Shown piece by piece: positions 17,370-25,854 of a stretch of 64,000 nt of DNA (position 1 is the first letter of the stretch; every line of letters begins with the position of its first letter). A model generated the notes under the pieces. That model saw only the letters and a program-made list of their open reading frames with translations, made no database searches and was not told the DNA's origin. Source of the stretch: Brevundimonas sp. EYE_349 (GTDB lineage Bacteria > Pseudomonadota > Alphaproteobacteria > Caulobacterales > Caulobacteraceae); the NCBI RefSeq assembly GCF_023147505.1, contig NZ_JAHXPB010000004.1, positions 285,942 through 349,941 on the forward strand. Direction: 5' to 3'. The position numbers and the translations under genes were made by a program.

Positions 17370-18491
17370 TCAGGACGGCTGAGAGCCGGGCGCGAGCCTG
17401 TCGGCGCAGGCGGTGAATGTGGCTAGAAGCCCCTGCGGCGTATAGCGCACATCGGCGCCTCCGGTGCCGAACAGCCCGCGTTCGATCAGTTTGGACCCGA
17501 AGCCGCGCCGGGCGGGCGGTTCGGCCGCCGGTCCGCCGACTTCGCGCCAGTTCAGCACGACATGGTCGCCATCCAACCGCCAGTCGATTTCGACCCGGCC
17601 GTTAGGGGTGGAGGCCGCGCCGTGCTTCAGGGCATTGGTGGCCATCTCGTGCATCAGCATGGTGATCGACTGAGCCGAGCGGTCGGACACCGAAAAGGCC
17701 GGACCGTTCAGGCTGAAGCTTTCTCCCGGCAACACATTGGCCAGGGCGTTCGAGACCAGGACGGACAGATCGGCGCTCTGCCAGTTCTGTTCGGTCAGGG
17801 CGCTGTGGGCGGCGCCCAGGGCCATCAGGCGATCCTCGAACACCTGGATGCGGTCGCGATCCAGCCCCTTCAGGCTTTGCCGGCCGATGGCCTGAACCAT
17901 GGCCAGGGTGTTCTTCAGCCGGTGGGTCGTCTCGGCCGCAAGGATGGCGTTGTGATCCTCGGCCTGCAGGCGGGCGGCGTCGGCCAAAACCCGGCTGGTA
18001 GTCTCATTGGTGAAGATGAACAGGCCGTCGATGCCGCCTTCGGCGTTCAGCACGCGCGAATAGGAGAAGGTCCACCAGGTGTCGGCCAGACCCCGGTCTG
18101 TGGCCAGTTTCCACGGCAGGTCGATGAACCGGCGGCTGCGGCCGGCGAAGGCCTCGTCGATGATCGGCTTGGCCTGTTCCCATCCGTCGGCCCAGACCTC
18201 GATGAAGGCCGATCCCATGGCCCAGCCGAGGCGCGGACCCAGCAAGGGAAAATAGGTTTCGTTGAAGAAGAACCATAGTTCCGTCTCGCCCCAGGCCAGG
18301 ATCATCGATTCGGGCGAATTCAGCACCAGGCTGAGCGCGGTCTTGAGCGCCGGCGGCCAGTCCTGAGGCGGGCCCAGGGGGTGGTCGGACCAGTCGCGAT
18401 CAAGGATCAACCGCGTCGCCGCCCCTCCGCCCGCGAGAAACCGCAGCGAAGGCTCCAGAGGCGCGGCGGTCGGGGGCTCGGCTGGCGACAT
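17370..18491 (-). CDS. PAS-containing HWE-family sensor histidine kinase
   Basis: A 373-residue soluble kinase. Residues about 30-170 form a PAS-like sensor (WSDHPLGPPQDWPPALKTAL, then WFFFNETYFPLLGPRLG). The kinase part follows: the H-box HRLKNTLAMVQAIGRQSL with the phosphoacceptor His, the N-box MLMHEMATNALKHGA, and NWREVGGP and RRGFGSKLIERG as the ATP-lid region. The HRxKN H-box and the WxE motif are the marks of the HWE family, frequent in alphaproteobacteria for light and general-stress sensing. There is no membrane segment and no adjacent response regulator, so the partner is unknown. Confidence 0.87.
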   Translation of the reverse strand: MSPAEPPTAAPLEPSLRFLAGGGAATRLILDRDWSDHPLGPPQDWPPALKTALSLVLNSPESMILAWGETELWFFFNETYFPLLGPRLGWAMGSAFIEVWADGWEQAKPIIDEAFAGRSRRFIDLPWKLATDRGLADTWWTFSYSRVLNAEGGIDGLFIFTNETTSRVLADAARLQAEDHNAILAAETTHRLKNTLAMVQAIGRQSLKGLDRDRIQVFEDRLMALGAAHSALTEQNWQSADLSVLVSNALANVLPGESFSLNGPAFSVSDRSAQSITMLMHEMATNALKHGAASTPNGRVEIDWRLDGDHVVLNWREVGGPAAEPPARRGFGSKLIERGLFGTGGADVRYTPQGLLATFTACADRLAPGSQPS

Positions 18492-18558
18492 GTCTTTGTG
18501 ACTTATGGAGGAAACCGTCGCCTTAGCAAGGACTTCCGCGCGCGCCGGACCGGCGGCC

Positions 18559-19221
18559 CTAACGGCTCTCCAGAGCCCCGCGCATCACGGCGGACTTGCG
18601 GCTCATGCGGGCCTTGAGCAGGCGGTAGGCGACGGCCACGATCAGGATGGCCAGGGCGACGGCGCCGATCAGCAGGGTGGGGCCGTGGGCCTCGCTGAGC
18701 AGTTCCATCCGCGCCAGCCCCTGCGCGGCCAGATACCCCGGCGCCAGCATGGCCAGCACCCAGACGACGCCAGAGGTGACATTGCCGAACTGAAAGGCGC
18801 GCTGACGCATCCTGAGCATCCCCAACGTCAGCGGCACGAAGGCGCGCAAGGGGCCGAAGAAACGGCCCACGAAGATCGACATGACGCCGTAGCGACGGCA
18901 GTAAAGGCGCGTCCAGGCGATGCGGCGACGGTGGGCCTTGAACATCGGGCGCTGCAGGAACCGCACGCCAAGGCGCCGTCCGGCCCAGTAGGAGACGGCG
19001 TCGCCGATCACCGCGCCGATGACGCAGCCGACGATGACATTGACGGGGTCCAGCACCCCGGCCGCGATCAGGCCGCCCGCCGCGACCAGAAGGCCGGTGG
19101 CGGGCACGAAGGCGCCGATGACGGCCAGCGACTCGAAGAAGGTGACCAGGCCCAACAGGACGCCGGCCCACATATGGTTGCGGGCGATGAAGTCGCCCAC
19201 GGCTTGCAACAGGGAATCCAT
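18559..19221 (-). CDS. DedA family membrane protein
   Basis: A 220-residue inner-membrane protein with four to six hydrophobic segments. Motifs of the DedA/VTT family are present: FFESLAVIGAFVPATGLL, GAVIGDAVSYWAGRRLG and the arginine-containing FVGRFFGPLRAFVPLTLGM. Family members help to flip undecaprenyl phosphate and other lipids and affect envelope integrity; the exact role of this paralogue is not known. It is flanked by the kinase and the nitroreductase in the same direction with gaps of 67 and 74 bp. Confidence 0.88.
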   Translation of the reverse strand: MDSLLQAVGDFIARNHMWAGVLLGLVTFFESLAVIGAFVPATGLLVAAGGLIAAGVLDPVNVIVGCVIGAVIGDAVSYWAGRRLGVRFLQRPMFKAHRRRIAWTRLYCRRYGVMSIFVGRFFGPLRAFVPLTLGMLRMRQRAFQFGNVTSGVVWVLAMLAPGYLAAQGLARMELLSEAHGPTLLIGAVALAILIVAVAYRLLKARMSRKSAVMRGALESR

Positions 19222-19295
19222 ACGAAGGCCTTGGGGGAGAAAGGCGGGGTCGGTCGAGAGGTCGAACCGACGCAGGGCGACCTTATGTCACCGGC

Positions 19296-19889
19296 TTACG
19301 GCAGGCGTGTGACCTTGGTCGACATATCCGGGCGCGGTCGCTCCAGCGCCGGTTCGTCCAGCGTGCCGATGTGGATGAAGCCCGCGACGCTCTCGTTCTC
19401 GCTGACCCCGAACAGGGGCAGGGCCTGCGGATCGTAGCTGTACCAGTCGGTGATCCAGCTGGCGCAATAGCCGAAGCCGCCGGCCGCGTGCTCCAGGTTC
19501 ATGCACACCGCCCCGGCCGACAACTGCTGCTCCCAGATCGGCTTGGCGTTGGGGACGGGGGTGGAGACGACTAGGATGGTGACGGGCGCGGCGGTCAGCT
19601 TGGCCAGCACCGCCTGGTCCTTGGCCGGGCCGTTCCTCAGCTCGACCAGCACCGCCAGCTTGCCCGCGATCTCGGCGCGCGACTGAGGCCCCAGGACCAC
19701 GAAGCGCCAGGGAAACAGCTTGCCGTGATCGGGCGTGCGGGCGCCCAGGGCCAGGATGTGATCCAGTTCGGCCGGCGACGGGCCGGGCGCGACCAGCGCC
19801 TGGGCCGGGGCCGAGCGGCGCTGGGCCAGCCGATCCAGGAAAGCCTTGGACGGAACGGGCGGGGGAAGGGGCTCGTTTAGCGCGGTCAT
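19296..19889 (-). CDS. Nitroreductase family protein (YdjA-like)
   Basis: A 197-residue FMN-binding protein. RRSAPAQ near residue 25 contacts FMN, LGARTPDHGKLFPWRFVVLG is the conserved substrate-side segment of YdjA-type members, and LEHAAGGFGYCASWIT and GFIHIGT follow. Family members reduce nitro compounds, quinones or related substrates with NAD(P)H. The physiological substrate is unknown. It diverges from the Nudix gene at 19935 across 45 bp. Confidence 0.85.
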   Translation of the reverse strand: MTALNEPLPPPVPSKAFLDRLAQRRSAPAQALVAPGPSPAELDHILALGARTPDHGKLFPWRFVVLGPQSRAEIAGKLAVLVELRNGPAKDQAVLAKLTAAPVTILVVSTPVPNAKPIWEQQLSAGAVCMNLEHAAGGFGYCASWITDWYSYDPQALPLFGVSENESVAGFIHIGTLDEPALERPRPDMSTKVTRLP

Positions 19890-19934
19890 GCCGTCTAGCT
19901 AGGCTTTCGACCGCCCATCCGCCATAGGTCGTCC

Positions 19935-20564
19935 ATGCGCAATTCCGATGAACCGAAATGGGCCGAGGGTCTGGCCAAGCCGCCGGCCTGGCGCAGCGAC
20001 GGAACCGAGACGGTGTTCGACAGCCCGTGGATGGCCCTGACGCGGCACCCGGCGACGGCGCCGACGGGGATGAAGGCCGACTACGCCGTGGTGCGGTTCA
20101 AGAATGTGGGGACCGGCGTCCTGCCCGTGCATGACGACGGGACCGTGACCCTGGTGGGCCAGCAGCGGTTCGCCCTGGCCAACTATAGCTGGGAAATGCC
20201 CGAGGGCGGAGCGCCGCTTGACGAAGACCCGTTCGACGGCGTGCGGCGCGAACTGGCCGAGGAGGCAGGGCTGCGCGCCGAACACTGGGCGCCGGCGCTG
20301 AAGGTCGAGATGTCCAACTCCATCACCGATGAGATCGGCATGACCTGGATCGCCTGGGGCCTGTCGCCCGCCCCGACGGCGCCCGATCCGACCGAAGTGA
20401 TCGCCGTGGTTCGCGTGCCGTTCCAGGATCTGCTGGACGAGATCGGGCGGGGGACGGTGCGCGACGGGCTGACGGTGGCGACGGCCTACAGGGCCTACCA
20501 TATGGCGATGGTCGGCGAACTGCCCCAGGCGCTGGCGCAGGCCATGCTGAGGCGGGTAGGATGA
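19935..20564 (+). CDS. Nudix hydrolase, ADP-ribose pyrophosphatase-like
   Basis: A 209-residue protein with a canonical Nudix box in GGAPLDEDPFDGVRRELAEE followed by AGL. The layout, with a beta-rich N-terminal part and SWEMPEGG just before the box, resembles ADP-ribose pyrophosphatases (NudF/YffH). It likely splits ADP-ribose or another nucleoside diphosphate linked to a group X; the substrate is inferred. Its stop overlaps the cysE start by 4 bp, so the two are translationally coupled. Confidence 0.87.
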   Translation: MRNSDEPKWAEGLAKPPAWRSDGTETVFDSPWMALTRHPATAPTGMKADYAVVRFKNVGTGVLPVHDDGTVTLVGQQRFALANYSWEMPEGGAPLDEDPFDGVRRELAEEAGLRAEHWAPALKVEMSNSITDEIGMTWIAWGLSPAPTAPDPTEVIAVVRVPFQDLLDEIGRGTVRDGLTVATAYRAYHMAMVGELPQALAQAMLRRVG

Positions 20565-21409
20565 GCGCGAAGGAGCCGGTCATGGCCAAGCTTGAAGTCG
20601 TCGCGGAAAACGAAACCGAAAGCGTGTGGCGCCAGCTGCGCGCCTCGGCCGAGGCCGCCTCGCGCGAGGAACCGCAACTCGGTTCGCAGATGAATGCGGT
20701 GATCCTGTCGCACGACGACCTAGCCGGCGCGCTCAGCTTCCAGATCGCACGCAAGCTGGCGGACGGCGAAATGAGCGCCATGTCGGTGCGCGAGGTCTGC
20801 CTGTCGGCGTTCAAGGCCGATCCGTCGATCGTCGAGGCGGCGGAAGCGGACCTGCAGGCCGTGGCCGAACGCGACCCGGCGATCCGCAACCTGTTGCAGC
20901 CGTTCCTGTATTTCAAGGGTTTCCAGGCCTTGCAGGGCTGGCGCGTGGCGCACTGGCTTTGGGGGCAGGGACGCGAGACCTTGGCCTTCCACTTCCAGAG
21001 CCGGATTTCGGAGCTGTTCCAGTTGGACATCCACCCGGCCGCGCGGCTGGGCAAGGGGCTGTTCCTGGACCATGGCACCGGCATCGTCATCGGCGAGACG
21101 GCGGTGGTCGGCGACGACGTATCCATGCTGCACAACGTCACCTTGGGCGGGACGGGGGCCGAGCGCGGCGACCGCCACCCCAAGATCGGCAAGGGCGTGC
21201 TGCTGGGCGCGGGGGCCAAGGTGCTGGGCAATATACACATCGGCGACTACGCCAAGGTGGCGTCCGGCTCGGTGGTGCTGAAGGCGGTGCCCACCGGCTG
21301 CACCGTGGCGGGCGTGCCCGCGCGTCTGGTCAACTGCCCCACCGGGGCCGAGCCGGCGCGGACCATGGATCACACCCTGGCCGACGTGGTCTATGACTTC
21401 GTGATCTGA
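20561..21409 (+). CDS. cysE: Serine O-acetyltransferase
   Basis: A 282-residue enzyme with the two-part CysE layout: an alpha-helical N-terminal domain (about 20-150) and a left-handed beta-helix acetyltransferase domain. LDIHPAARLGKGLFLDHGTG, VIGETAVVGDDVSMLHNVTL and HPKIGKGVLLGAGAKVLGNI are the hexapeptide-repeat motifs with the catalytic Asp-His pair. It makes O-acetylserine from serine and acetyl-CoA for cysteine synthesis. Starting at 20561 it overlaps the Nudix stop; ATG 20582 is an alternative. An acceptor cysteine synthase is not adjacent. Confidence 0.94.
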   Translation: MSAKEPVMAKLEVVAENETESVWRQLRASAEAASREEPQLGSQMNAVILSHDDLAGALSFQIARKLADGEMSAMSVREVCLSAFKADPSIVEAAEADLQAVAERDPAIRNLLQPFLYFKGFQALQGWRVAHWLWGQGRETLAFHFQSRISELFQLDIHPAARLGKGLFLDHGTGIVIGETAVVGDDVSMLHNVTLGGTGAERGDRHPKIGKGVLLGAGAKVLGNIHIGDYAKVASGSVVLKAVPTGCTVAGVPARLVNCPTGAEPARTMDHTLADVVYDFVI

Positions 21410-21416
21410 GCGGGCG

Positions 21417-21560
21417 TCAGCCGTGCGGCGACGCCGGCCCGTGATGGAACAGGGCCATGGCCGTCATGGCGCAGGCCAGGACGACCGGCGAGGCCAGAAG
21501 CGCCCGCCGACAGCGGTGAGCGATATAAAGCGCTTCGCCGACCATGATCGACAACAGCAT
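21417..21560 (-). CDS. Possible 47-residue membrane protein
   Basis: A short open frame starting MLLSIMVGEALYIAHRCRRA with a hydrophobic stretch LLASPVVLACAMTAMALF, sufficient for one membrane span. No family is recognised. Its stop lies 8 bp beyond the convergent cysE stop. It sits in an otherwise empty stretch between cysE and the DUF3126 gene. Its reality rests only on the membrane-like composition. Confidence 0.3.
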   Translation of the reverse strand: MLLSIMVGEALYIAHRCRRALLASPVVLACAMTAMALFHHGPASPHG

Positions 21561-21739
21561 CTGCGTTTCCCCCGAAACGAACGGTGACACTTATCTGACG
21601 TCGCCGCGCGTCGGGGGCCGTAAAGGAAAATGAACGACGCCGCACATTTTCCGTTCAGCCGGTCGCGGGTGTGGAAAATGACGGGCGGCGGTTCCCCTGA
21701 CCCCCGGACTTCTCTAGGGTCCGCCGCCAATCCAAGACC

Positions 21740-21961
21740 ATGAGGCCATCCGTGAAAGACACCGACCTGAAGCGCATCGAGGGCCACCTCAAGCGCACCT
21801 TCAACACCGGCGGCATCATCGTGAAGGCCCGCCCCAAGCAAAACGATTCGGCCGAGGTCTATGTCGGCGATGAGTTCATCGGCATCGTCTTCGAGGACGA
21901 GGACGAGGAAGGCTCCTTCATGTTCGAAATGGCCATCCTGGCCGAAGACCTCCCGGACTGA
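21740..21961 (+). CDS. DUF3126 family protein
   Basis: A 73-residue acidic protein, KRIEGHLKRTFNTGGIIVKA followed by DSAEVYVGDEFIGIVFEDED, typical of this small alphaproteobacterial family of unknown function. A GTG at 21752 (giving MKDTDLKRIE) lies about six bases after GAGG and may be the true start. The gap in front (about 21561-21739) contains GGAAAATG three times, twice direct and once inverted, with the inverted pair at 21625-21652. Confidence 0.85.
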   Translation: MRPSVKDTDLKRIEGHLKRTFNTGGIIVKARPKQNDSAEVYVGDEFIGIVFEDEDEEGSFMFEMAILAEDLPD

Positions 21962-21985
21962 GACGACGATAGGCTCGCCTGACCT

Positions 21986-22786
21986 TCAGCCCGCGTGGGC
22001 GATGAAGGTCAGGGTGTGGGTGTAGCTGCGATAGGGCGTCGGCGCGCCCGCCGGGGCGGCGATGCGGTGACGCACCTGGGTCATATAGGCGCCCGGTTCG
22101 GCGACCCTGAGCGTGATCCGGCCCGAGGCGTCGGTGCGGGTTTCGGTCTCGATCTTGCGGCCGTCGTACTGGCCCGCCTCGCGAAAGACGGTCACGTCGC
22201 CGCCCGCGACCGGCTGGCCGTCGAACAGCAGGCGGAAGGGCGCGTCCTCGCCCGCCACGATGTCGCCGGGCTGTATCAGGGGCTGAAGCTCCAGCCCATG
22301 GCCCGAGGGTTTCAGCGCCGCGTCGTCGGGCGCGCCGCGCACCACATAGACGTCGGCGACCGTGATGCTCTGCACATCGACCAGTTCGGCCCCGGGCGGG
22401 GGCGGCGCGTCCTCCTCGCCCACCATCTTCCAGCCGGATGGCGTCTGATACATCTTGGCGGCCCGCCCCTCGCGCGCGCCGGACGACAGGCGATACAGAC
22501 CGTCCACCGGCGTCGGCGCCTCGAACACCGTCAGGTCGCGCAGATAGGTGACGGTGGTGATCGGCGTGTCGCCGTTCGGCCCGACCACGTGGAAATGGTC
22601 GGAGCGCATGACAACCTCGGCGTTGAACACATCCTCGGTAAAGGCCGCCTCGACCGTTACATGGTCGCGGTTGGTCGCGTCGAAGACGTTCGGCCGCAGA
22701 TAGGGCGAGTGGGCCTGGGCGGCGCCGGCGCCCCATGCGGCGAGCAGGCTGGCCAGCAGGCTGGCGTGAAGGATGGGTCTTGTCAT
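21986..22786 (-). CDS. DUF4198 periplasmic protein
   Basis: A 266-residue exported protein. It has a signal peptide (MTRPILHASLLASLLAAWGA, cut near GAAQAHS) and the typical DUF4198 mature start HSPYLRPNVFDA. The later beta-sandwich part includes DGQPVAGGDVTVFREAG and ends with THTLTFIAHAG. Members are often found with TonB receptors and are suspected to take part in metal uptake; this is inference. The start ATG at 22784-22786 is chosen because it begins the signal peptide directly. A palindrome at 22815-22843 lies 29 bp upstream. Confidence 0.83.
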   Translation of the reverse strand: MTRPILHASLLASLLAAWGAGAAQAHSPYLRPNVFDATNRDHVTVEAAFTEDVFNAEVVMRSDHFHVVGPNGDTPITTVTYLRDLTVFEAPTPVDGLYRLSSGAREGRAAKMYQTPSGWKMVGEEDAPPPPGAELVDVQSITVADVYVVRGAPDDAALKPSGHGLELQPLIQPGDIVAGEDAPFRLLFDGQPVAGGDVTVFREAGQYDGRKIETETRTDASGRITLRVAEPGAYMTQVRHRIAAPAGAPTPYRSYTHTLTFIAHAG

Positions 22787-22814
22787 GCTCGGCCTCTTGC
22801 GTCCGTTCAATCAT

Positions 22815-22843
22815 ATAATATTGCGAGGCGTTTGCAATATTAT
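22815..22843. promoter_or_regulatory. AT-rich palindrome between the DUF4198 and AIM24 genes
   Basis: Perfect 10-bp arms ATAATATTGC (22815-22824) and GCAATATTAT (22834-22843) with a 9-nt centre. TATAAT at 22814-22819 lies in the left arm on the plus strand, and CATAAT in the right arm on the minus strand, so the palindrome overlaps possible -10 boxes of both divergent genes. It looks like an operator; the regulator is not known. It is not a good match to the Fur or Zur consensus as I know them. Confidence 0.5.
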
Positions 22844-22908
22844 GGCCTTGCGTGAAACGACGATGTGCGGCCAGGCTGAGCGTCCGTGAAACACCGATCG
22901 AGGTCGCC

Positions 22909-23610
22909 ATGCCCGTGAAAACCGTCGCCGAATTCGTCGCCGCCTACAGAGAGAAGGACGTCAGCCCGGACGCCTTTGAACTGGAAAACGCCTATCTGCT
23001 TGAGGTTCGGCTGAACGGATCTGTCTGGGCCAAGTCCGGCGCCATGGTCGCGCGCACGGGCCAGGTGAAGTTCACGCGCCAGGGTCTGATGGAGCAGGGC
23101 CTGGGCAACCTGCTGAAGAAGGCCGTCAGCGGCGAGGGCATGGTCCTGATGAAGATGGAGGGCCAGGGCCGCGTCTATCTGGCCGACACGGGCAAGAAGA
23201 TCACTCTGCTGCGGCTGGATAACGAGACCATCTTCGTCAACGGCAACGACGTGCTGGCGCTGGAGACGGGGATCAGCAACCAGATCACCATGATGAAGCG
23301 GGTCGCGGGGATGATGTCCGGGGGTCTGTTCAACGTGAAGTTGAGCGGAAGCGGGATCGTGGCCATCACCTCCCACTACGACCCGCTGATCCTGAAGGTC
23401 AGCGCGGCGACCGGCCCGGTCTTCACCGACCCCAACGCCACCGTGGCCTGGTCAGGCAGCCTGTCGCCGGAAATCGCCACCGACATCTCGCTGAAGACCC
23501 TGGTCGGACGCGGCTCGGGCGAGAGCATCCAAATGAAGTTCGCCGGCGAGGGCTGGGTCGTGGTCCAGCCCTACGAGGAAACCTATATGCAGGCCAACAG
23601 CGGCGGCTGA
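22909..23610 (+). CDS. AIM24 family protein
   Basis: A 233-residue beta-rich protein of the AIM24/TIGR00266 type, with LNGSVWAKSGAMVARTGQVK near the start and the late motif WSGSLSPEIATDI. Glycine-rich strands (GEGMVLMKMEGQGRVYLAD) fit the double-stranded beta-helix fold. The function in bacteria is unknown; the yeast namesake is mitochondrial. The start is chosen at MPVKTVAEF because AGG lies eight bases upstream; an in-frame ATG at 22852 would add a basic, unconserved stretch. Confidence 0.82.
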   Translation: MPVKTVAEFVAAYREKDVSPDAFELENAYLLEVRLNGSVWAKSGAMVARTGQVKFTRQGLMEQGLGNLLKKAVSGEGMVLMKMEGQGRVYLADTGKKITLLRLDNETIFVNGNDVLALETGISNQITMMKRVAGMMSGGLFNVKLSGSGIVAITSHYDPLILKVSAATGPVFTDPNATVAWSGSLSPEIATDISLKTLVGRGSGESIQMKFAGEGWVVVQPYEETYMQANSGG

Positions 23611-23645
23611 GGCGATGGGGCGGGGTGGCGTGACGCGCCCCGCCG

Positions 23646-23888
23646 TCACTCCGCGCGTTCCAGCCCCGCGATGGCTTCGCCGATGTCGTCGGCCTTCTTC
23701 TTCAGCACGGCCTGGGCGTCATAGAGGGCGCGGTTGTAGAAGAAGGGGCCGATCTCGCGGGCGAGGAAGTCGATCAGCATCTCGGCTGGAAGATCGCGCA
23801 GTTCGACGTCCAACTCGTCCCGGAAATAGGGGCGCAGCTTCGCCGTGACGGCGGCGACCTCCTCGCGGCTGAAGCGGATGGGCGTCAT
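23646..23888 (-). CDS. DUF2164 family protein
   Basis: An 80-residue protein with the family pattern FSREEVAAVTAKLRPYFRDE and LREIGPFFYNRALYDAQ-like sequence (here AREIGPFFYNRALYDAQAVL). The function is unknown. Its start codon overlaps the ABC-F stop by 4 bp, so it is the second gene of that operon. Confidence 0.85.
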   Translation of the reverse strand: MTPIRFSREEVAAVTAKLRPYFRDELDVELRDLPAEMLIDFLAREIGPFFYNRALYDAQAVLKKKADDIGEAIAGLERAE

Positions 23889-25807
23889 GCGACCTCGGCC
23901 AGGGCTTCCTCCGCCGCGACCCAGGCGGCCTCGGCGGCGGCCAGATCGGCCTCGGTCTTGGCGCGGGCGCGGGTCAGGCCTTCCAGGGCTTTTGGATTGC
24001 TGACCGAGGCGGAAGCCATGTCGTCGTCGATGCGGGCGATCTCGGCGGTCAGGCGGGTCATGGTCTCCTCGGCCTTCTTCACCGCATGACGCAGCGTCGA
24101 GGGGGAAGGGCCTGATCGTTTTTTGTTGCTCCTATCGCTCGCGCCGCCGCCTTTCGAAGAATTGGCGCTCGCTGCTTGAGGGGCGCCCGCGGCGGATTTG
24201 GCTTCGTCCTTCTTGATCTGGCTGGGCTTGGCGATGGCCTGTTTGGCGCGGTCCAGGACGAACTTGGCGTAGTCGTCCATGTCGCCGTCGAACGGCTTCA
24301 CCGTGCCGTCGGCGGCCAGCCACAGCCGGTCGGCCACCATTTCCATCAATGAACGGTCGTGGGTGATCAGGATGACGGCGCCGGTGTAGTCGTTCAGCGC
24401 ATCCAGCAGGGCGCGGCGGCTGTCGATGTCCAGGTGGTTGGTCGGTTCGTCGAGGATCAGGACGTGAGGCGCGTCCATCGCCACCATGTTCAGCAGCAGG
24501 CGCGCGCGTTCGCCGCCCGACAGGCTGTCGACCGTGGTCTCCTGCTTCTCATAGCCCAGGCCGAACTGGGCCAGTTTGGAGCGGCGGGCGCTTTCGGGCG
24601 CGTCCGGCATGGCGCGGCGGACGATCTCCAGCGGCGTGTCGGTGGGGTCCATCGCCTCGATCTGGTGCTGGTGGAACCAGCCGACCTTCATCTTCTTGTC
24701 GCGGTGCAGTTCCCCCTCCGACACGTTCAGGGCGCCGGCGATCATCTTGGCGAAGGTCGACTTGCCCGCGCCGTTGACGCCCAGCAGGCCGATCCGGTCG
24801 TCCAGATCCATCCGCAGGTTCAGGTTCCGCAGGATCGGCTTGCCGGTCTCATAGCCGACATTGGCCCGCTCCAGCCGGATCAGGGGCGGGGCCAGCGGGC
24901 GCGGCGGCGAGGGCAGGGTGAAGGGGGCGACCCGTTCCTCGATGGTGGTGGCGACCGGCTGCATCTTCTCCAGCCGCTTCATGCGCGACTGGGCCTGAGC
25001 GGCCTTGGAGGCCTTGGCCTTGAACCGATCCACGAAGGCCTGAAGGTGGGCGCGTTCGGCGTCCTGCTTGGCCTTGGCCGACAGCTGCAACCGGGCCTTT
25101 TCCGCCCGGGCCTTTTCGAAGGCGTCGTAGTTGCCGGTGTAGAGGGTCAGGGTGTGGTTCGCGAGGTGCAGAATATGGGTGCAGACCTCGTTCAGCATTT
25201 CCCGGTCGTGGGAGATGATCAGGGCCGTGTGCGGGTATTTCTTCAGCCGCGCCTCCAGCCACAGGGCGCCTTCCAGATCGAGGTAGTTGGTCGGTTCGTC
25301 CAGCAGCAGCATGTCCGGTTCGGCGAACAGGGCGGCGGCCAGGGCCACGCGCATCCGCCAACCGCCCGAGAACTCCGACATCGGCCGGGCCTGGTTCTCC
25401 TGATCGAAGCCCAGGCCGACCAGGATTTCGGCGGCGCGGGCGGGCGCGGCGTCGGCGTCGATCTCGATCAGGCGCGACCAGATCTCGCCCATCTCCTCCG
25501 GTTCCGCCGTCTCCAGCCGACCCAGCAGGGTGTGGCGCTCGACGTCGGCCTCCAGAATGGTGTCGATGACGCTGACGGGGGTGGCCGGGTGTTCCTGATC
25601 GACGGAGCCGATCCGTGCGGTCTTGGGCAGGCTGATCTCGTCGCCATTGGCGTTCAATTCGCCCAGGATCAGCTTGAACAGCGTGGATTTGCCGATGCCG
25701 TTGCGCCCCACCAGACCGACCTTGGCGCCGGGCGGCAGGCTGACGGAGGCGTCGACGAGGAATTTGCGGCCCCAGGCGTTGAAGGTCAGGTCGGTGATCT
25801 GGAGCAT
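23885..25807 (-). CDS. ABC-F family ATPase
   Basis: A 640-residue soluble protein with two ABC ATPase domains. The first has Walker A GRNGIGKST, signature FSGGW and Walker B LLLDEPTNYLDL. The second has GVNGAGKST, LSGGERARLLL and LILDEPTNHLDI. They are joined by a charged linker of about 80 residues. The C-terminus is a charged extension with coiled-coil character (KKAEETMTRLTAEIARIDDD). ABC-F proteins work on the ribosome E site or as translation factors and have no membrane partner. The start MLQITDLTF at 25807 begins right at the first ATPase domain. It is coupled to the DUF2164 gene. Confidence 0.93.
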   Translation of the reverse strand: MLQITDLTFNAWGRKFLVDASVSLPPGAKVGLVGRNGIGKSTLFKLILGELNANGDEISLPKTARIGSVDQEHPATPVSVIDTILEADVERHTLLGRLETAEPEEMGEIWSRLIEIDADAAPARAAEILVGLGFDQENQARPMSEFSGGWRMRVALAAALFAEPDMLLLDEPTNYLDLEGALWLEARLKKYPHTALIISHDREMLNEVCTHILHLANHTLTLYTGNYDAFEKARAEKARLQLSAKAKQDAERAHLQAFVDRFKAKASKAAQAQSRMKRLEKMQPVATTIEERVAPFTLPSPPRPLAPPLIRLERANVGYETGKPILRNLNLRMDLDDRIGLLGVNGAGKSTFAKMIAGALNVSEGELHRDKKMKVGWFHQHQIEAMDPTDTPLEIVRRAMPDAPESARRSKLAQFGLGYEKQETTVDSLSGGERARLLLNMVAMDAPHVLILDEPTNHLDIDSRRALLDALNDYTGAVILITHDRSLMEMVADRLWLAADGTVKPFDGDMDDYAKFVLDRAKQAIAKPSQIKKDEAKSAAGAPQAASANSSKGGGASDRSNKKRSGPSPSTLRHAVKKAEETMTRLTAEIARIDDDMASASVSNPKALEGLTRARAKTEADLAAAEAAWVAAEEALAEVA

Positions 25808-25826
25808 GGTCGGCGCATGGACTTTC

Positions 25827-25854
25827 TGACTGGTCATCTCTATATGACCAGTCA
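25827..25854. promoter_or_regulatory. Perfect palindrome at the antitoxin start, probable autoregulation operator
   Basis: 11-bp arms TGACTGGTCAT (25827-25837) and ATGACCAGTCA (25844-25854) with a 6-nt centre. The last base of the right arm is the A of the antitoxin ATG. Phd-type antitoxins bind palindromes at their own promoter, alone or with the toxin, so this fits an operator. There is no Shine-Dalgarno sequence between it and the start, which points to a leaderless or very short leader transcript. Confidence 0.65.

Noticed and set aside
22815..22843. Fur or Zur box
   Set aside because: The palindrome does not match the consensus sequences known to me, so it is called an operator without naming a regulator.
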